Source of the DNA: an uncultured Phocaeicola sp. | GTDB taxonomy: Bacteria; Bacteroidota; Bacteroidia; Bacteroidales; Bacteroidaceae | Reading direction: 5' to 3' | NCBI GenBank assembly: GCA_944320885.1 | Contig: CALUJE010000013.1 | Span: 1-64,000, forward strand | Length of the DNA: 64,000 bases | In this document: piece by piece, positions 33,847 through 44,086 of the stretch | Layout of the letters: each line of letters opens with the position of its first letter | Position numbering within the stretch: position 1 is the stretch's first letter | Notes under the pieces: generated by a model | The model's input: the letters and a program-made list of their open reading frames with translations, nothing else | What the model was told of the DNA's origin: nothing | The model's database searches: none | Made by a program: the position numbers and the translations under genes

Positions 33847-34875
33847 ATGAAAAAGAAAGGTAACATTACTCTGGCTACATTGCTATTAATCCTATGTGCC
33901 TGTCAAAACAACAACGAAACTAAAGACTCAGCAACCTCCCCTGTAAAAGTAAAAACAATTCAAGTTACATCTTCTGTTACATATGGAGAAAAGCAGTTCT
34001 CCGGAACAGTAGAAGAAAGTAATGAAACCGCACTAAGCTTCAGTGTTATGGGAACTGTACAGTCTGTCTGCATAAAACCGGGAGATCATGTTAAAGCCGG
34101 ACAGTTGATTGCATCACTCGACCAAACAACAATATCAAACAATTATCAGGCTGCCAAAGCTACACTGAATCAGGCCGAGGACGCCTACAGACGAATGAAG
34201 GAACTGTATGAAAAAGGAAGTCTCCCCGAAATACAATGGATAGAAACTGAAAGCAAGCTTCAACAGGCAAAATCAATGGAAGAGATTGCACTGAAAAATC
34301 TCAAAGACTGTCAGTTATATGCTCCCTATGACGGAGTAATCGCCGAAAAGAGCATAGAAGTGGGACAAAATGTAGCCCCAGGTATTCCCATAGCCAAACT
34401 CATTGCCGTAAACGAGCTCAAAGTTAAAATCTCCGTACCGGAAACAGAAATATCGAGCATTTCCACCCAACAGAAAGCTACAATCAAAATTCCGGCTTTG
34501 AACAATCAAAGCTTTAACGGCATTGTTACAGAGAAAGGAATTGCCGCCAACCCTCTGTCACGCTCTTATGACGTAAAAATTAAAATCACTGACAAGAACA
34601 AAGAATTAATGCCCGGAATGGTTGCTGAAGTCATGCTTCAAACCAGCAAAGATGAGAAACCTTTATACATAATACCATATCACATTGTACAACTGGATGA
34701 GCACAATAATTCATTCGTATGGATAAACAATCACGGCAAAGCCCAAAAAAGAAACATCATTTGTGGTGAATTTGTCTCAAATGGAGTCATAGTATTATCC
34801 GGCCTGAACGAAAATGATGAAATAATTATCGAAGGCCAACAGAAAGTGTGCGAAAATACAAATCTATCCTTATAA
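33847..34875 (+). CDS. RND efflux periplasmic adaptor lipoprotein
   Basis: Encodes 342 residues from the ATG at 33847. The lipoprotein signal MKKKGNITLATLLLILCAC fixes the start; the longer open frame from 33664 has no sensible N terminus and overlaps the AraC promoter. It shows the membrane fusion protein layout: the lipoyl-like half GTVQSVCIKPGDHVKAGQLI, a coiled coil with EKGSLPEIQWIETESKLQQA, and the second lipoyl half DGVIAEKSIEVGQNVAPGIP. It links the RND pump with the TolC-like channel encoded downstream. Confidence 0.92.
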   Translation: MKKKGNITLATLLLILCACQNNNETKDSATSPVKVKTIQVTSSVTYGEKQFSGTVEESNETALSFSVMGTVQSVCIKPGDHVKAGQLIASLDQTTISNNYQAAKATLNQAEDAYRRMKELYEKGSLPEIQWIETESKLQQAKSMEEIALKNLKDCQLYAPYDGVIAEKSIEVGQNVAPGIPIAKLIAVNELKVKISVPETEISSISTQQKATIKIPALNNQSFNGIVTEKGIAANPLSRSYDVKIKITDKNKELMPGMVAEVMLQTSKDEKPLYIIPYHIVQLDEHNNSFVWINNHGKAQKRNIICGEFVSNGVIVLSGLNENDEIIIEGQQKVCENTNLSL

Positions 34876-34891
34876 GTAAAAATATAAATCT

Positions 34892-37800
34892 ATGAACAGA
34901 AAACGAAACATTATAGAATGGGCCATGCATTACCGGCAGATAGTCATCCTTGCCGTATGCTGTCTTATTGCTTTCGGCATATACAGTCTGCCCAATATGC
35001 GGAAAAATGAGTTTCCTGACTTCACAATCAGACAAGGAATGATTGTAGCTGTAGCTCCTGGAAACACGGCAGAAGAAATGATAGAACAAGTAACGAAACC
35101 TCTTGAAAACTATATATTCAGCTATAAAGAGGTAAAGAAAGAAAAGACCTTCTCAAAAAACAGAGACGGAATCACATACATACAAGTAGAACTGAATGAT
35201 GAATTAAATAACAAAGACGAGTTCTGGAGTAAATTCAAACACGGCATAGAAACATTCAAAAACCAGTTACCCAGCAACGTACTTGCCGTAGAAGTCATTG
35301 ATGACTTTGGCGATACTTCATCATTGCTTGTTACAATGGAAAGCGACGATAAGACCTATCGTGAATTAAACGATTACATGGATGAACTGCAAGATAAACT
35401 CCGCTGTATAAACAGTATCGGAAGAATGACCGTGAGCGGATTGCAGAAAGAACAAATCAGTATTTATCTTGATAACAACAAACTCACCCAATACGGACTT
35501 AATGAACAGACTCTTGCTGCTACTCTTTTTCAGAAAGGATTTGTTACAACCGGAGGAAAAATCAAGAATACAACCTATGTACAACCCATTTATGTAGCTC
35601 AATCATTAAACAGCGTACGGGATGTACAGGAACAAATTGTCTACACCGACTCTAAAGGAAACAACATACGCCTGAAAGACATCGCACAAGTAGTAAAAGA
35701 ATATCCCAAAGCAGACAGTTACATCACAAACAATGGGAAAAAATGTCTTCTCCTCAGCATTGAAATGAAGAAAGGACAGAACATTGTAAAAATGGGTGAA
35801 GACATTAATGCCATTCTGAACGATTTCCAAAAGACTTTGCCCAGTGAAGTAAACATATACCGTATCACAGACCAAAGCAAAGTTGTAGATGACAGTGTAA
35901 CCAATTTCTTGCATGAATTACTTATAGCCATTATTGCCGTAATAATAGTTGTAATGCTGTTACTACCCTTACGAGTAGCATTGGTTGCTGCATCGACAAT
36001 ACCTATAACCATATTCATTTCACTCGGATTATTCAATGCGTTCGGACTGGAACTGAATACTGTTACACTGGCCGCACTTATCGTTACTTTAGGAATGATT
36101 GTAGACAACTCTATTGTCATTATAGACAACTATCTTGAAAAAATAGGAGAAGGACAATCGCGCTGGCATGCTTCTATTGAAAGTACTACGCATTTTCTGA
36201 AATCTATAATATCAGCTACTTTAGCCATAAGTATTACGTTTTTCCCGTTCCTATTCATTATGAAAGGAATGATGAAAGATTTTGTGCAAAGTTTCCCATG
36301 GGCTATTATTCTAATCTTGGGAATATCATTGTTGGTAGCTATCATGCTGGTACCCTTCATGCAGTTCTACTTTATACGTAAACCCATAAACAGCTCAAAA
36401 ACAGATAACCGACATAAAAAGATTTCGTTTCTGGACTATATACAGAAAGAATACAATAAATTGCTTGATCTATGTTTTAAATGGCCGCGTACGACACTCC
36501 TTATCGGTGTCTGTTCTGTTATTGCAGGAATCTTATTGATGAAAAATCTTCCACAACAGCTAATGCCTACCGCTGACCGTAACCAATTTGCCGTAGAAAT
36601 ATATCTGCCAACTGGCAGTGCCATAGAAAAAACTACAGCAATAGCCGACAGTTTGGAACATATTCTCAAGAACGATAACAGAATCACATCCATTACATCT
36701 TTTCACGGTTGTGCTTCTCCACGTTTTCACACAGCTTATGCCCCACAAACAGGAGGAACAAACTATGCCCAATTTATCGTGAACACAAAAGATACACATT
36801 CGACCGAAGAATTGCTTGACGAATACTCATCAAAATACGCCAATTACTTTCCTGATGCGTTTGTACGTTTCAAACAACTCAGTTACAGTCAGGCTATTTA
36901 TCCGATAGAAATACGAATAAGCGGAACAGACTTGGACACATTAAAATCAGAAGCCAACAAGATTCTGAGCCTCATGAGGAATACTTCAGGAGTAACCTAT
37001 GCATCAACAGACCTGAATGAACCTCAAGCTTCAACAAAGATTCAAATAAAAGAAGATGAAGCTTCACGTTTGGGCGTAAGCAACCTAGGGATAGAAACAA
37101 CTCTCGCCATGAGATATGGTGAAGGATTACCCATTGCCAATGTATGGGAAGATGATTACGATGTAAAAGTCGTACTGAAAGGCGACAATGCTGATAATGC
37201 CAACAATACCGACTTAGAAAATGAAAATATACCTGTGGCAGGCGGACTAAGTTATGTACCACTAAGACAAATTGCAGACATTATTCCGATATGGAAAGAC
37301 GGACAGCTAGTACGCCGTAACGGAATATACACAATTACCGTACAATACGAACTGGAAAGACATCTTAACGCAATGGAAATAACAAATGAAATAAAAGAAA
37401 AAATAGAAAATCTGCACATTTCTCCCAATGTGAACATTACTTATGGAGGAGAATTGGAAGAGAGTGAAGAAAATCTGCCGACAATCATGTCTGGTCTTGT
37501 AATAGCCAGCCTTATTATATTCTTCATTCTGCTGATGCATTTCCACAAGATAAATATATCATTGCTTATTTTTGCCAGCATGTCTCTCTGTCTTTTCGGT
37601 GCAGCAACCGGCGTAATAATACATGGTCTCAGTTTCAGTGTAACCTGTGTTCTCGGACTCGTCAGTCTAATGGGTATTATCGTCCGAAACGGAATCATTA
37701 TGATTGACTATGCAGAGGAACTCAGAATGAAAGAGAAACTACATGTTCGTGAAGCCATATATTTATCGGCCCAAAGACGTATGCGTCCTATATTCCTCAC

Positions 37801-37999
37801 TTCGGCAGCAGCATCAATGGGGGTTATTCCAATGATTCTAGGAAAAAGCGGACTATGGATGCCTATGGGAACAGTCATTTGCTACGGAACATTGATTACC
37901 ATGGTATTCCTTCTCACAGTATTACCCGTCAGTTATTGGCTCATTTTCAGAGGTTCTACCCAACAGCGCAATAAGGTTAAACAATTGGAAATGGAATAA
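34892..37999 (+). CDS. RND efflux pump inner-membrane permease
   Basis: Encodes 1035 residues, the usual size for AcrB-type pumps, with 12 membrane helices and two large periplasmic loops. It exports hydrophobic compounds using the proton gradient. The helix 4 proton-relay region reads GMIVDNSIVIIDN, so the usual Asp-Asp pair is Asp-Asn, as in many HAE-2 or Bacteroidetes pumps. Other conserved pieces are ISLGLFNAFGLELNTVTLAA and VSLMGIIVRNGIIMIDYAEE. It lies 16 bases after the adaptor gene and 28 bases before the channel gene. The substrate is unknown. Confidence 0.94.
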   Translation: MNRKRNIIEWAMHYRQIVILAVCCLIAFGIYSLPNMRKNEFPDFTIRQGMIVAVAPGNTAEEMIEQVTKPLENYIFSYKEVKKEKTFSKNRDGITYIQVELNDELNNKDEFWSKFKHGIETFKNQLPSNVLAVEVIDDFGDTSSLLVTMESDDKTYRELNDYMDELQDKLRCINSIGRMTVSGLQKEQISIYLDNNKLTQYGLNEQTLAATLFQKGFVTTGGKIKNTTYVQPIYVAQSLNSVRDVQEQIVYTDSKGNNIRLKDIAQVVKEYPKADSYITNNGKKCLLLSIEMKKGQNIVKMGEDINAILNDFQKTLPSEVNIYRITDQSKVVDDSVTNFLHELLIAIIAVIIVVMLLLPLRVALVAASTIPITIFISLGLFNAFGLELNTVTLAALIVTLGMIVDNSIVIIDNYLEKIGEGQSRWHASIESTTHFLKSIISATLAISITFFPFLFIMKGMMKDFVQSFPWAIILILGISLLVAIMLVPFMQFYFIRKPINSSKTDNRHKKISFLDYIQKEYNKLLDLCFKWPRTTLLIGVCSVIAGILLMKNLPQQLMPTADRNQFAVEIYLPTGSAIEKTTAIADSLEHILKNDNRITSITSFHGCASPRFHTAYAPQTGGTNYAQFIVNTKDTHSTEELLDEYSSKYANYFPDAFVRFKQLSYSQAIYPIEIRISGTDLDTLKSEANKILSLMRNTSGVTYASTDLNEPQASTKIQIKEDEASRLGVSNLGIETTLAMRYGEGLPIANVWEDDYDVKVVLKGDNADNANNTDLENENIPVAGGLSYVPLRQIADIIPIWKDGQLVRRNGIYTITVQYELERHLNAMEITNEIKEKIENLHISPNVNITYGGELEESEENLPTIMSGLVIASLIIFFILLMHFHKINISLLIFASMSLCLFGAATGVIIHGLSFSVTCVLGLVSLMGIIVRNGIIMIDYAEELRMKEKLHVREAIYLSAQRRMRPIFLTSAAASMGVIPMILGKSGLWMPMGTVICYGTLITMVFLLTVLPVSYWLIFRGSTQQRNKVKQLEME

Positions 38000-38027
38000 A
38001 GTTAATTTACACAAACAAAGTAATAAG

Positions 38028-39314
38028 ATGAAAACAAGAATAAAACTGGTCTTATTCATGATATTGACCGGATCAAATATATGTCCTACAGTCTGTGCAC
38101 AGCAAACACTCACACTCAATGAGTGCATTGAACGGGCTGTAAAAAACAATATTCGCATAAAGAATGCACAAAATGAGGTATCAATGGCCAAACATACGTC
38201 TCAAGAGGCCTTTACTAAATACTTTCCCAGCATAAGTGCATCCGGAAGTGGTTTTAACTCAAACAAAAGCTTAATGGAAATGTCGTTATCTCCGGAAATG
38301 AAAATGTCCATGCTCAAAAACGGAATCATCGGAGGTGTTACTGCATCCATGCCTTTATTCACCGGAGGACAAATCGTAAATGGTAATAAATTGGCAAAAA
38401 CCGGAGTAGAAATAAGCAAACTGCAATATAATTTATCTGAAAATGAAATCAGACTGACAACTGAAAAATATTTCTGGCAGATAATTATATTAAAGGAAAA
38501 ACTTCAGACTATTGCTACCATTGAAAAACAGCTGAAACGATTATCCAGTGATGTAGAGGCTTCTGTCAATGCCGGAATTACTACAAAAAATGACCTGCTA
38601 CAAATAAATATACGAAGCAATGAAACCAAAAATCAGCGTATTAATGTAAACAATGCTCTTATATTCTACAAAAAACTTCTGGCACAATATATGGGAATGA
38701 TGACAGACAGTATTGAAGTATCATTCATACCCAATAATAATATGCCTGAAAATCCCAATGCACTCTATGTCAATCCACAAACATCATTATCACAGACTCA
38801 TGAATACCAGCTACTGCAGCAAAATGTAAAAGCATGCCAAATACAGAAAAATATGGCAATAGGAAAAAATCTCCCTACAATAGCTATTGGCGGAGGGTAT
38901 GTATATAATAATCTGTTGGACAAGGACGATACTTTTTGGGTAGGTTTTGCCACAATATCAGTTCCACTTTCCGGATGGTGGGGAGGCTCGCATGAAATCA
39001 GCAAACAAAAAATACAGTTGCACAACGCAGAAAATCAATTGACAGACCAAAGTCAGTTACTCATCATCCAGATGGAAAATACCTGGAATGAACTGAACAA
39101 TACCTATCAACAAATAGAAATTGCCATAAATTCCATAGAACAGTCTACTGAAAACTTACGGTTATACAATGATTATTATAATGCCGGCACATGTACAATG
39201 ACTGATTTGCTAAATGCACAGACACTCTATCAGCAAAGCTGTGACCAATATATTGAAGCGTATGCCAATTATGAAATCAAAAAGCGTGAATATCTTCAGA
39301 TGACCGGAAGATAG
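38028..39314 (+). CDS. TolC family outer membrane channel
   Basis: Encodes 428 residues with a signal peptide ending near CAQQT (residues 23-27). Two repeats of long amphipathic helices with Asn, Gln and Ala (LNECIERAVKNNIRIKNA near the start; LLNAQTLYQQSCDQYIEAYA near the end) mark the TolC/OEP fold. It forms the outer membrane exit of the pump and is the last gene of the three-gene operon, followed by a terminator. Confidence 0.93.
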   Translation: MKTRIKLVLFMILTGSNICPTVCAQQTLTLNECIERAVKNNIRIKNAQNEVSMAKHTSQEAFTKYFPSISASGSGFNSNKSLMEMSLSPEMKMSMLKNGIIGGVTASMPLFTGGQIVNGNKLAKTGVEISKLQYNLSENEIRLTTEKYFWQIIILKEKLQTIATIEKQLKRLSSDVEASVNAGITTKNDLLQINIRSNETKNQRINVNNALIFYKKLLAQYMGMMTDSIEVSFIPNNNMPENPNALYVNPQTSLSQTHEYQLLQQNVKACQIQKNMAIGKNLPTIAIGGGYVYNNLLDKDDTFWVGFATISVPLSGWWGGSHEISKQKIQLHNAENQLTDQSQLLIIQMENTWNELNNTYQQIEIAINSIEQSTENLRLYNDYYNAGTCTMTDLLNAQTLYQQSCDQYIEAYANYEIKKREYLQMTGR

Positions 39315-39337
39315 GGTTGTAAACAATAGTGCTTTTA

Positions 39338-39392
39338 TAATACACGCGACGTACATTCTCCATTCTCTTCTTCAGTACGCCGCGTGTTATTA
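39338..39392. terminator. bidirectional terminator
   Basis: TAATACACGCGACGTAC (39338-39354) pairs with GTACGCCGCGTGTTATTA (39375-39392) with one mismatch, between converging units. Confidence 0.8.
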
Positions 39393-39410
39393 TATAACAT
39401 AAATCTGTTT

Positions 39411-40625
39411 TTATCTTTCATCCATCGGATGATAATCCTTTGCCAAACCTCCCTCACCTGTCTCTTTATAGAGCGAAGGCAAATCATGACCCGTTTGTTT
39501 CATTACCTCTACGACCTTATCGAAAGAAACCCGGTGTGAACCATCGGTAAAATTAGAATAGATGTTTGCATCCAAAGCACGAGCTGCAGCATAGGCATTA
39601 CGTTCTATACAAGGAATCTGTACCAGACCACACACAGGGTCACATGTCATTCCCAAGTGATGCTCCAGTCCCATTTCTGCTGCATACTCAATTTGCGCCG
39701 GACTTCCTCCAAATAATTGTGTTGCCGCAGCAGATGCCATTGCACATGCTACACCAACCTCACCCTGACACCCTACTTCCGCACCAGAAATGGAAGCCTT
39801 TGTACGGGCAATATTACCAACCAGACCCGCTGTGGCCAAAGCACGCAAAATACGCATTTCACTAAAATAACGTTCCTGTTGCAGATGATACAATACTGCG
39901 GGAAGGACTCCACATGAGCCACAAGTGGGAGCTGTTACAATTTTTCCTCCAGATGCGTTTTCTTCACTCACAGCCAGTGCATATGCAAATACCAGCCCTC
40001 TTGAACGCAAAGAATCCTTATAACCCTGTGCCTTTATATAATAAGAAGCAGCTTTTCTTCTTAAATTCAAAGGACCAGGCAATACACCTTCCTGCTCAAG
40101 ACCACGTTCCACTGCTTCTTTCATGGTTCTCCATACTTCCGAAAGATAATCCCACAATGAAGAGTTTTCACACATCTGAACATATTCCCAATAACTTCGT
40201 CCGGTACGTTCACACCAGTGCATTATATCAACCAGACAATCCATGGAGTAAATCTCTTCACCTTCCTGACAGGATTTACCTTCTTCAGCCAAAGCTCCAC
40301 CACCTATACTGAAAACAGTCCAGCTGTCTGTAACATTTCCCCATTTGTCCATTGCCTTAAACAACATTCCATTAGGATGAAATGGCAGAAATATTTTAGG
40401 TTCCCAAATGATATGTATTGGAGCATGAGATTCAAAAACATTCATTATTGCCACATCTGTCATATGACCTTTTCCTGTAGCAGCCAGACTTCCATAAAGC
40501 ACTACTTCAAAAGATGTAGCTTCAGGATTACGTTTATAAAATGATTCTGCTGCCTTACGCGGTCCCATGGTATGGCTACTGGAAGGACCTTGTCCTATAC
40601 GGTAAATCTCTTTAATTGACTTCAT
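39411..40625 (-). CDS. sdaA: L-serine ammonia-lyase, single-chain Fe-S type
   Basis: Encodes 404 residues. It deaminates L-serine to pyruvate. The N-terminal beta domain begins IYRIGQGPSSSHTMGPRKAA. The catalytic alpha domain contains the Fe-S cysteines in GSCGVLPAVLYHL near 238-250 and TCDPVCGLVQIPCIERN near 338-354. The order beta-alpha on one chain is the usual type II form. Single gene with a terminator after sdaA's neighbour unit. Confidence 0.95.
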   Translation of the reverse strand: MKSIKEIYRIGQGPSSSHTMGPRKAAESFYKRNPEATSFEVVLYGSLAATGKGHMTDVAIMNVFESHAPIHIIWEPKIFLPFHPNGMLFKAMDKWGNVTDSWTVFSIGGGALAEEGKSCQEGEEIYSMDCLVDIMHWCERTGRSYWEYVQMCENSSLWDYLSEVWRTMKEAVERGLEQEGVLPGPLNLRRKAASYYIKAQGYKDSLRSRGLVFAYALAVSEENASGGKIVTAPTCGSCGVLPAVLYHLQQERYFSEMRILRALATAGLVGNIARTKASISGAEVGCQGEVGVACAMASAAATQLFGGSPAQIEYAAEMGLEHHLGMTCDPVCGLVQIPCIERNAYAAARALDANIYSNFTDGSHRVSFDKVVEVMKQTGHDLPSLYKETGEGGLAKDYHPMDER

Positions 40626-40666
40626 TATTTATTCTATGTTAATTCGAGGTGAAGATATACAAAATC

Positions 40667-40702
40667 AGGCATAAATTAAACGAGTATGTATAATTTATGC
40701 CT
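40667..40702 (-). terminator. terminator of the nucleotidyltransferase gene
   Basis: AGGCATAAATTA (40667-40678) pairs perfectly with TAATTTATGCCT (40691-40702). Confidence 0.75.
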
Positions 40703-40733
40703 GACACATCTATTGTAACAGCTTTCCAATCAA

Positions 40734-41639
40734 TCAAAACAGCTTAGAAGGATATTCGCCGGCATCAATCAGGTTCTTGATTTTATCAACAACACTTTGA
40801 CGATCGGCTGCATATGTCACTCCAAACCATTTACTTGTCGTATCAAGTACCTTAACGGAAGCTGTATGTTCATTTATCAGCTTATTAACCATCAATGGTA
40901 TAAAATATTCAGCTTTCAGATTATCAATATTGTTCTTCAGGAATTCAATGAAGTAATCTTCAGAATATTTAAAATAGTCAGGAGTAAATCCCCACATATT
41001 CATTGATACAGGAGTATTATCCTCTACTGATACCCATTCGCCTTTTTCGTCTTTATAACAAACAGGTCCATTGACACGCATTATTTCAGTACGTTCTACA
41101 ACAGTAGTCAAACAACCTTCTTCATTTGTAGAACAAATACCACGTGCTACAGCTCCACTTTCTGACAAGGTATTTCCCACACGGAATCCAACCATACAAT
41201 ATGTATTTTCAGATTTCTCAGGAAGTTCAGATAACCATTTGCCAAGCACAGCAAAACTGTCTCTTCCGTAAAAATCGTCTGCATTGATTACAGCAAACGG
41301 TTCTTTAATAACATCTTTTCCCATCAGAACCGCATGATTAGTTCCCCACGGTTTTACACGTCCTTCCGGACAAACAAATCCTTCAGGCAACTTGTCAACC
41401 GACTGAAAAACCAATTCTACGGGAATATGATTTTCGTATTTACTTAATATCTTCTCTCGAAAATCTTTTTCAAAGTCTTTGCGAATAACAAAAACAATCT
41501 TACCGAATCCTCCACGAATAGCATCAAATATGGAATAATCCATAATTGTTTCACCATTAGGGCCCAATCCGTCCAATTGCTTCAGGCCACCATAACGGCT
41601 TCCCATTCCGGCAGCTAATACAAATAATGTAGGTTTCAT
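40734..41639 (-). CDS. sugar-phosphate nucleotidyltransferase-like protein
   Basis: Encodes 301 residues. The N-terminal LFVLAAGMGSRYGGLKQLDG is the nucleotide-binding signature of glucose-1-phosphate uridylyl/thymidylyl-type transferases, and FAVINADDFYG carries the metal-binding Asp. There is no left-handed helix domain. The family name in Bacteroides is generic nucleotidyltransferase; NDP-sugar synthesis for glycans is a reasonable guess. Single gene with promoter and terminator. Confidence 0.88.
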   Translation of the reverse strand: MKPTLFVLAAGMGSRYGGLKQLDGLGPNGETIMDYSIFDAIRGGFGKIVFVIRKDFEKDFREKILSKYENHIPVELVFQSVDKLPEGFVCPEGRVKPWGTNHAVLMGKDVIKEPFAVINADDFYGRDSFAVLGKWLSELPEKSENTYCMVGFRVGNTLSESGAVARGICSTNEEGCLTTVVERTEIMRVNGPVCYKDEKGEWVSVEDNTPVSMNMWGFTPDYFKYSEDYFIEFLKNNIDNLKAEYFIPLMVNKLINEHTASVKVLDTTSKWFGVTYAADRQSVVDKIKNLIDAGEYPSKLF

Positions 41640-41692
41640 TTATTTATCTTTATTAAGTTATACTTATAACATCGGTCTCACTGAATTCCATG

Positions 41693-41700
41693 CAAAATTA
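41693..41700 (-). promoter_or_regulatory. -7 promoter box for the nucleotidyltransferase
   Basis: TAATTTTG on the minus strand (TAnnTTTG). Confidence 0.6.
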
Positions 41701-41760
41701 GATAAAAAATGGAATACAAATAAGTATTCCATCGAATTTTATCCAAGAGAAAAAATCTTT

Positions 41761-44085
41761 CTAAAATGGATAACCTATGGCAAAATGCAATCCCAATCCG
41801 TCTGCAAATTTAGGAATATTATAATAACCTTTTTTCGAGGTTTCATAAGGAGCATGTAAAGCTACACCCAAATCAAGTCTGAATACCAGAAAGTCCAAAT
41901 CATAACGCAAACCAACTCCTGTACCTAAAGCTATCTGCTTTCCAAAATCAGACAACGTAAACTTGGCTCCCGGACGTTGTTCATCATCATGCAACAACCA
42001 GATATTTCCAGCATCCAGGAATAATGCTCCATGAATATCTCCTAATATCGGGAATCGGAATTCCACATTGGCTTCCAATTTTATATCTCCTGTCTGGTCT
42101 ATATATGAATACATATTTCCCTCTTTAGGACGATAAGTTCCCGGACCTATTGAACGCACGGTAAAAGCACGAATACTGTTGGCACCTCCTATATAAAACT
42201 GCTCGCTATAAGGTGCTACAGATGAGTTTCCGTATGCATAGATAATACCTCCAAAAACTCTCGTTGCCAGTTTCATATCTTCACCTACGGTAAATGTCTT
42301 GCGCAATTCTGTGGTGAACTTTACAAATTGTGCAAAAGGATTACCCAGAAGATTTTTATTTTTCTCTTTAAATGATTGTCCCAACAAGGCATAAACCATT
42401 GATGTAACGTTACCCGATGAAGTGATAGAAGTTTCCCACCAGGTATGATGACGCTGCTTGATATTCGTATCATCACGCGTATATGTATAACTCAACGCCG
42501 GAATAAACTGATTCTGCATACTTACATACAATGCCTGATTGGCATCGCGAATAGAATCAAAACGAGCCGTAGTACTTTGCAATACATTGAAAGTAAGCCG
42601 TAACGGAGTCAAAGTGTGCCTTGACTTACGGGAGGTTTGGAAAGTATAAGTTGCAGTTCCTCCAAATGAAAGCATTTTATAATATCCTGCCCGGTTCAGT
42701 TTTTCCAGATATATCTTAAACTGCGAACTTCTGGGAAAGGGAGACCAGCGAGAACGATAAAAAGGTATAACCAGACGAGGATAAACCAAAGACATCGATA
42801 TACCGTAACTATATGAATTGATAACCGAGCTTTTTCCTTCTACTGAAGATCCGGTCTGCCACTCATAAGAACCGTTCAGATTCAAAGATAAAGTCTCACC
42901 TCCCCGAAAAGCATTCCGCTTTGAAATACCAAAAGAGGCTCCAGGTCCCAACTGGTCATTACTTTTCGATTTAAAATCCAATTCCAGTTCACCATCAAGC
43001 AACTGATCAAAACGCGTATTGATGTCAACATCCAAAACCGGCTGTTTCCCTACAGAATCACGAGGAGTATATTGAAACTCTACAGAACTGAACAGCCCCA
43101 TACTGTTAATATTCTCCTGAGTATACTGTTGTTTTGTCGCAGAATAAAGTTCTCCTTTGCGGAAGCGAAAATTATTGAACAATACAACCGGACGCAACGG
43201 TATTTTATCACCGTTATAATTGATGCTTATTCCCGGACGTTCTATAGAATTCTCAAAGCTCCGTTGCCTTTGAGTATCATACATATTCAATCTTAAATTT
43301 CCAATAACATACTGCTTGTTAACTTCAGGCAACAAACCAGCTACCGGTTTTATCTTCAAGCTGGCATTACCAGGATTTTGAATCGTATCCGCAAGGTAAA
43401 CAATATATTCAGGGCGATAATAGTAATAACCATTATCTCTCAGCAACGAAGATATCCGGGAACGTTCCGCTTCCAACTGCACTACATTGAAATTTTCTCC
43501 CCGATGCAAAAGCATATCTCTTTTATTCGCATGAATTATACTATCCGCCTTCAATGGGAAACCTTCATACATTACAGAATCTATAAAATAGGGCTTCTGC
43601 ATATCAACGATATACCTTACCTTTGCTTTTCGTGGATTCTTCTCCGGCAGTATTTCATATGAAACACTACCCTGAAAATATCCGTAATTATGTAATATAT
43701 TGGTAGCTATCTTTGCACGTAATTCCGGATTAACTCCCGAAATCAATACCGGGTCTGCAGCAAACTTCCGAAACATCCACTTCCCGAATTTGGAAGTACT
43801 GTTCACATACTTATTATAAGCCCACAATTTTATAGGAGGTATAGGTGAACGAACAAAAGCACTTCCCATAAAAGCATTGTTTGGCTTACATGCCAACGCA
43901 GCATCTACCTCTTCCAAGGTAGTCGACCCCGTCTCACTCTTATCTTTATTAAGTACTTCTGTCTTTTTCATTCCAATATACAAGACTTCATTTTCCGGCA
44001 AATTTTTTGTTACGGAACATGAATACAAGACACTGGACAATATAAGAATACCTATATAAACGTTTATTTTAAATTTATCTATCAT
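41761..44085 (-). CDS. TamA-like (TamL) outer membrane lipoprotein
   Basis: Encodes 774 residues. A lipoprotein signal ends with SSVLYSCSVTKNLP (Cys 23), the form called TamL in Bacteroidetes, where the TamA homologue is lipidated. POTRA-like domains (about 60-330) are followed by an Omp85 beta barrel ending in DGLGLHFAIGYPF with the terminal Phe; GGANSIRAFTVRSIGPGTYR carries the family's RGF-like region. With TamB it inserts outer membrane or surface proteins. It starts 1 base after the tamB stop, so the two are one operon. Confidence 0.9.
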   Translation of the reverse strand: MIDKFKINVYIGILILSSVLYSCSVTKNLPENEVLYIGMKKTEVLNKDKSETGSTTLEEVDAALACKPNNAFMGSAFVRSPIPPIKLWAYNKYVNSTSKFGKWMFRKFAADPVLISGVNPELRAKIATNILHNYGYFQGSVSYEILPEKNPRKAKVRYIVDMQKPYFIDSVMYEGFPLKADSIIHANKRDMLLHRGENFNVVQLEAERSRISSLLRDNGYYYYRPEYIVYLADTIQNPGNASLKIKPVAGLLPEVNKQYVIGNLRLNMYDTQRQRSFENSIERPGISINYNGDKIPLRPVVLFNNFRFRKGELYSATKQQYTQENINSMGLFSSVEFQYTPRDSVGKQPVLDVDINTRFDQLLDGELELDFKSKSNDQLGPGASFGISKRNAFRGGETLSLNLNGSYEWQTGSSVEGKSSVINSYSYGISMSLVYPRLVIPFYRSRWSPFPRSSQFKIYLEKLNRAGYYKMLSFGGTATYTFQTSRKSRHTLTPLRLTFNVLQSTTARFDSIRDANQALYVSMQNQFIPALSYTYTRDDTNIKQRHHTWWETSITSSGNVTSMVYALLGQSFKEKNKNLLGNPFAQFVKFTTELRKTFTVGEDMKLATRVFGGIIYAYGNSSVAPYSEQFYIGGANSIRAFTVRSIGPGTYRPKEGNMYSYIDQTGDIKLEANVEFRFPILGDIHGALFLDAGNIWLLHDDEQRPGAKFTLSDFGKQIALGTGVGLRYDLDFLVFRLDLGVALHAPYETSKKGYYNIPKFADGLGLHFAIGYPF

Positions 44086-44086
44086 T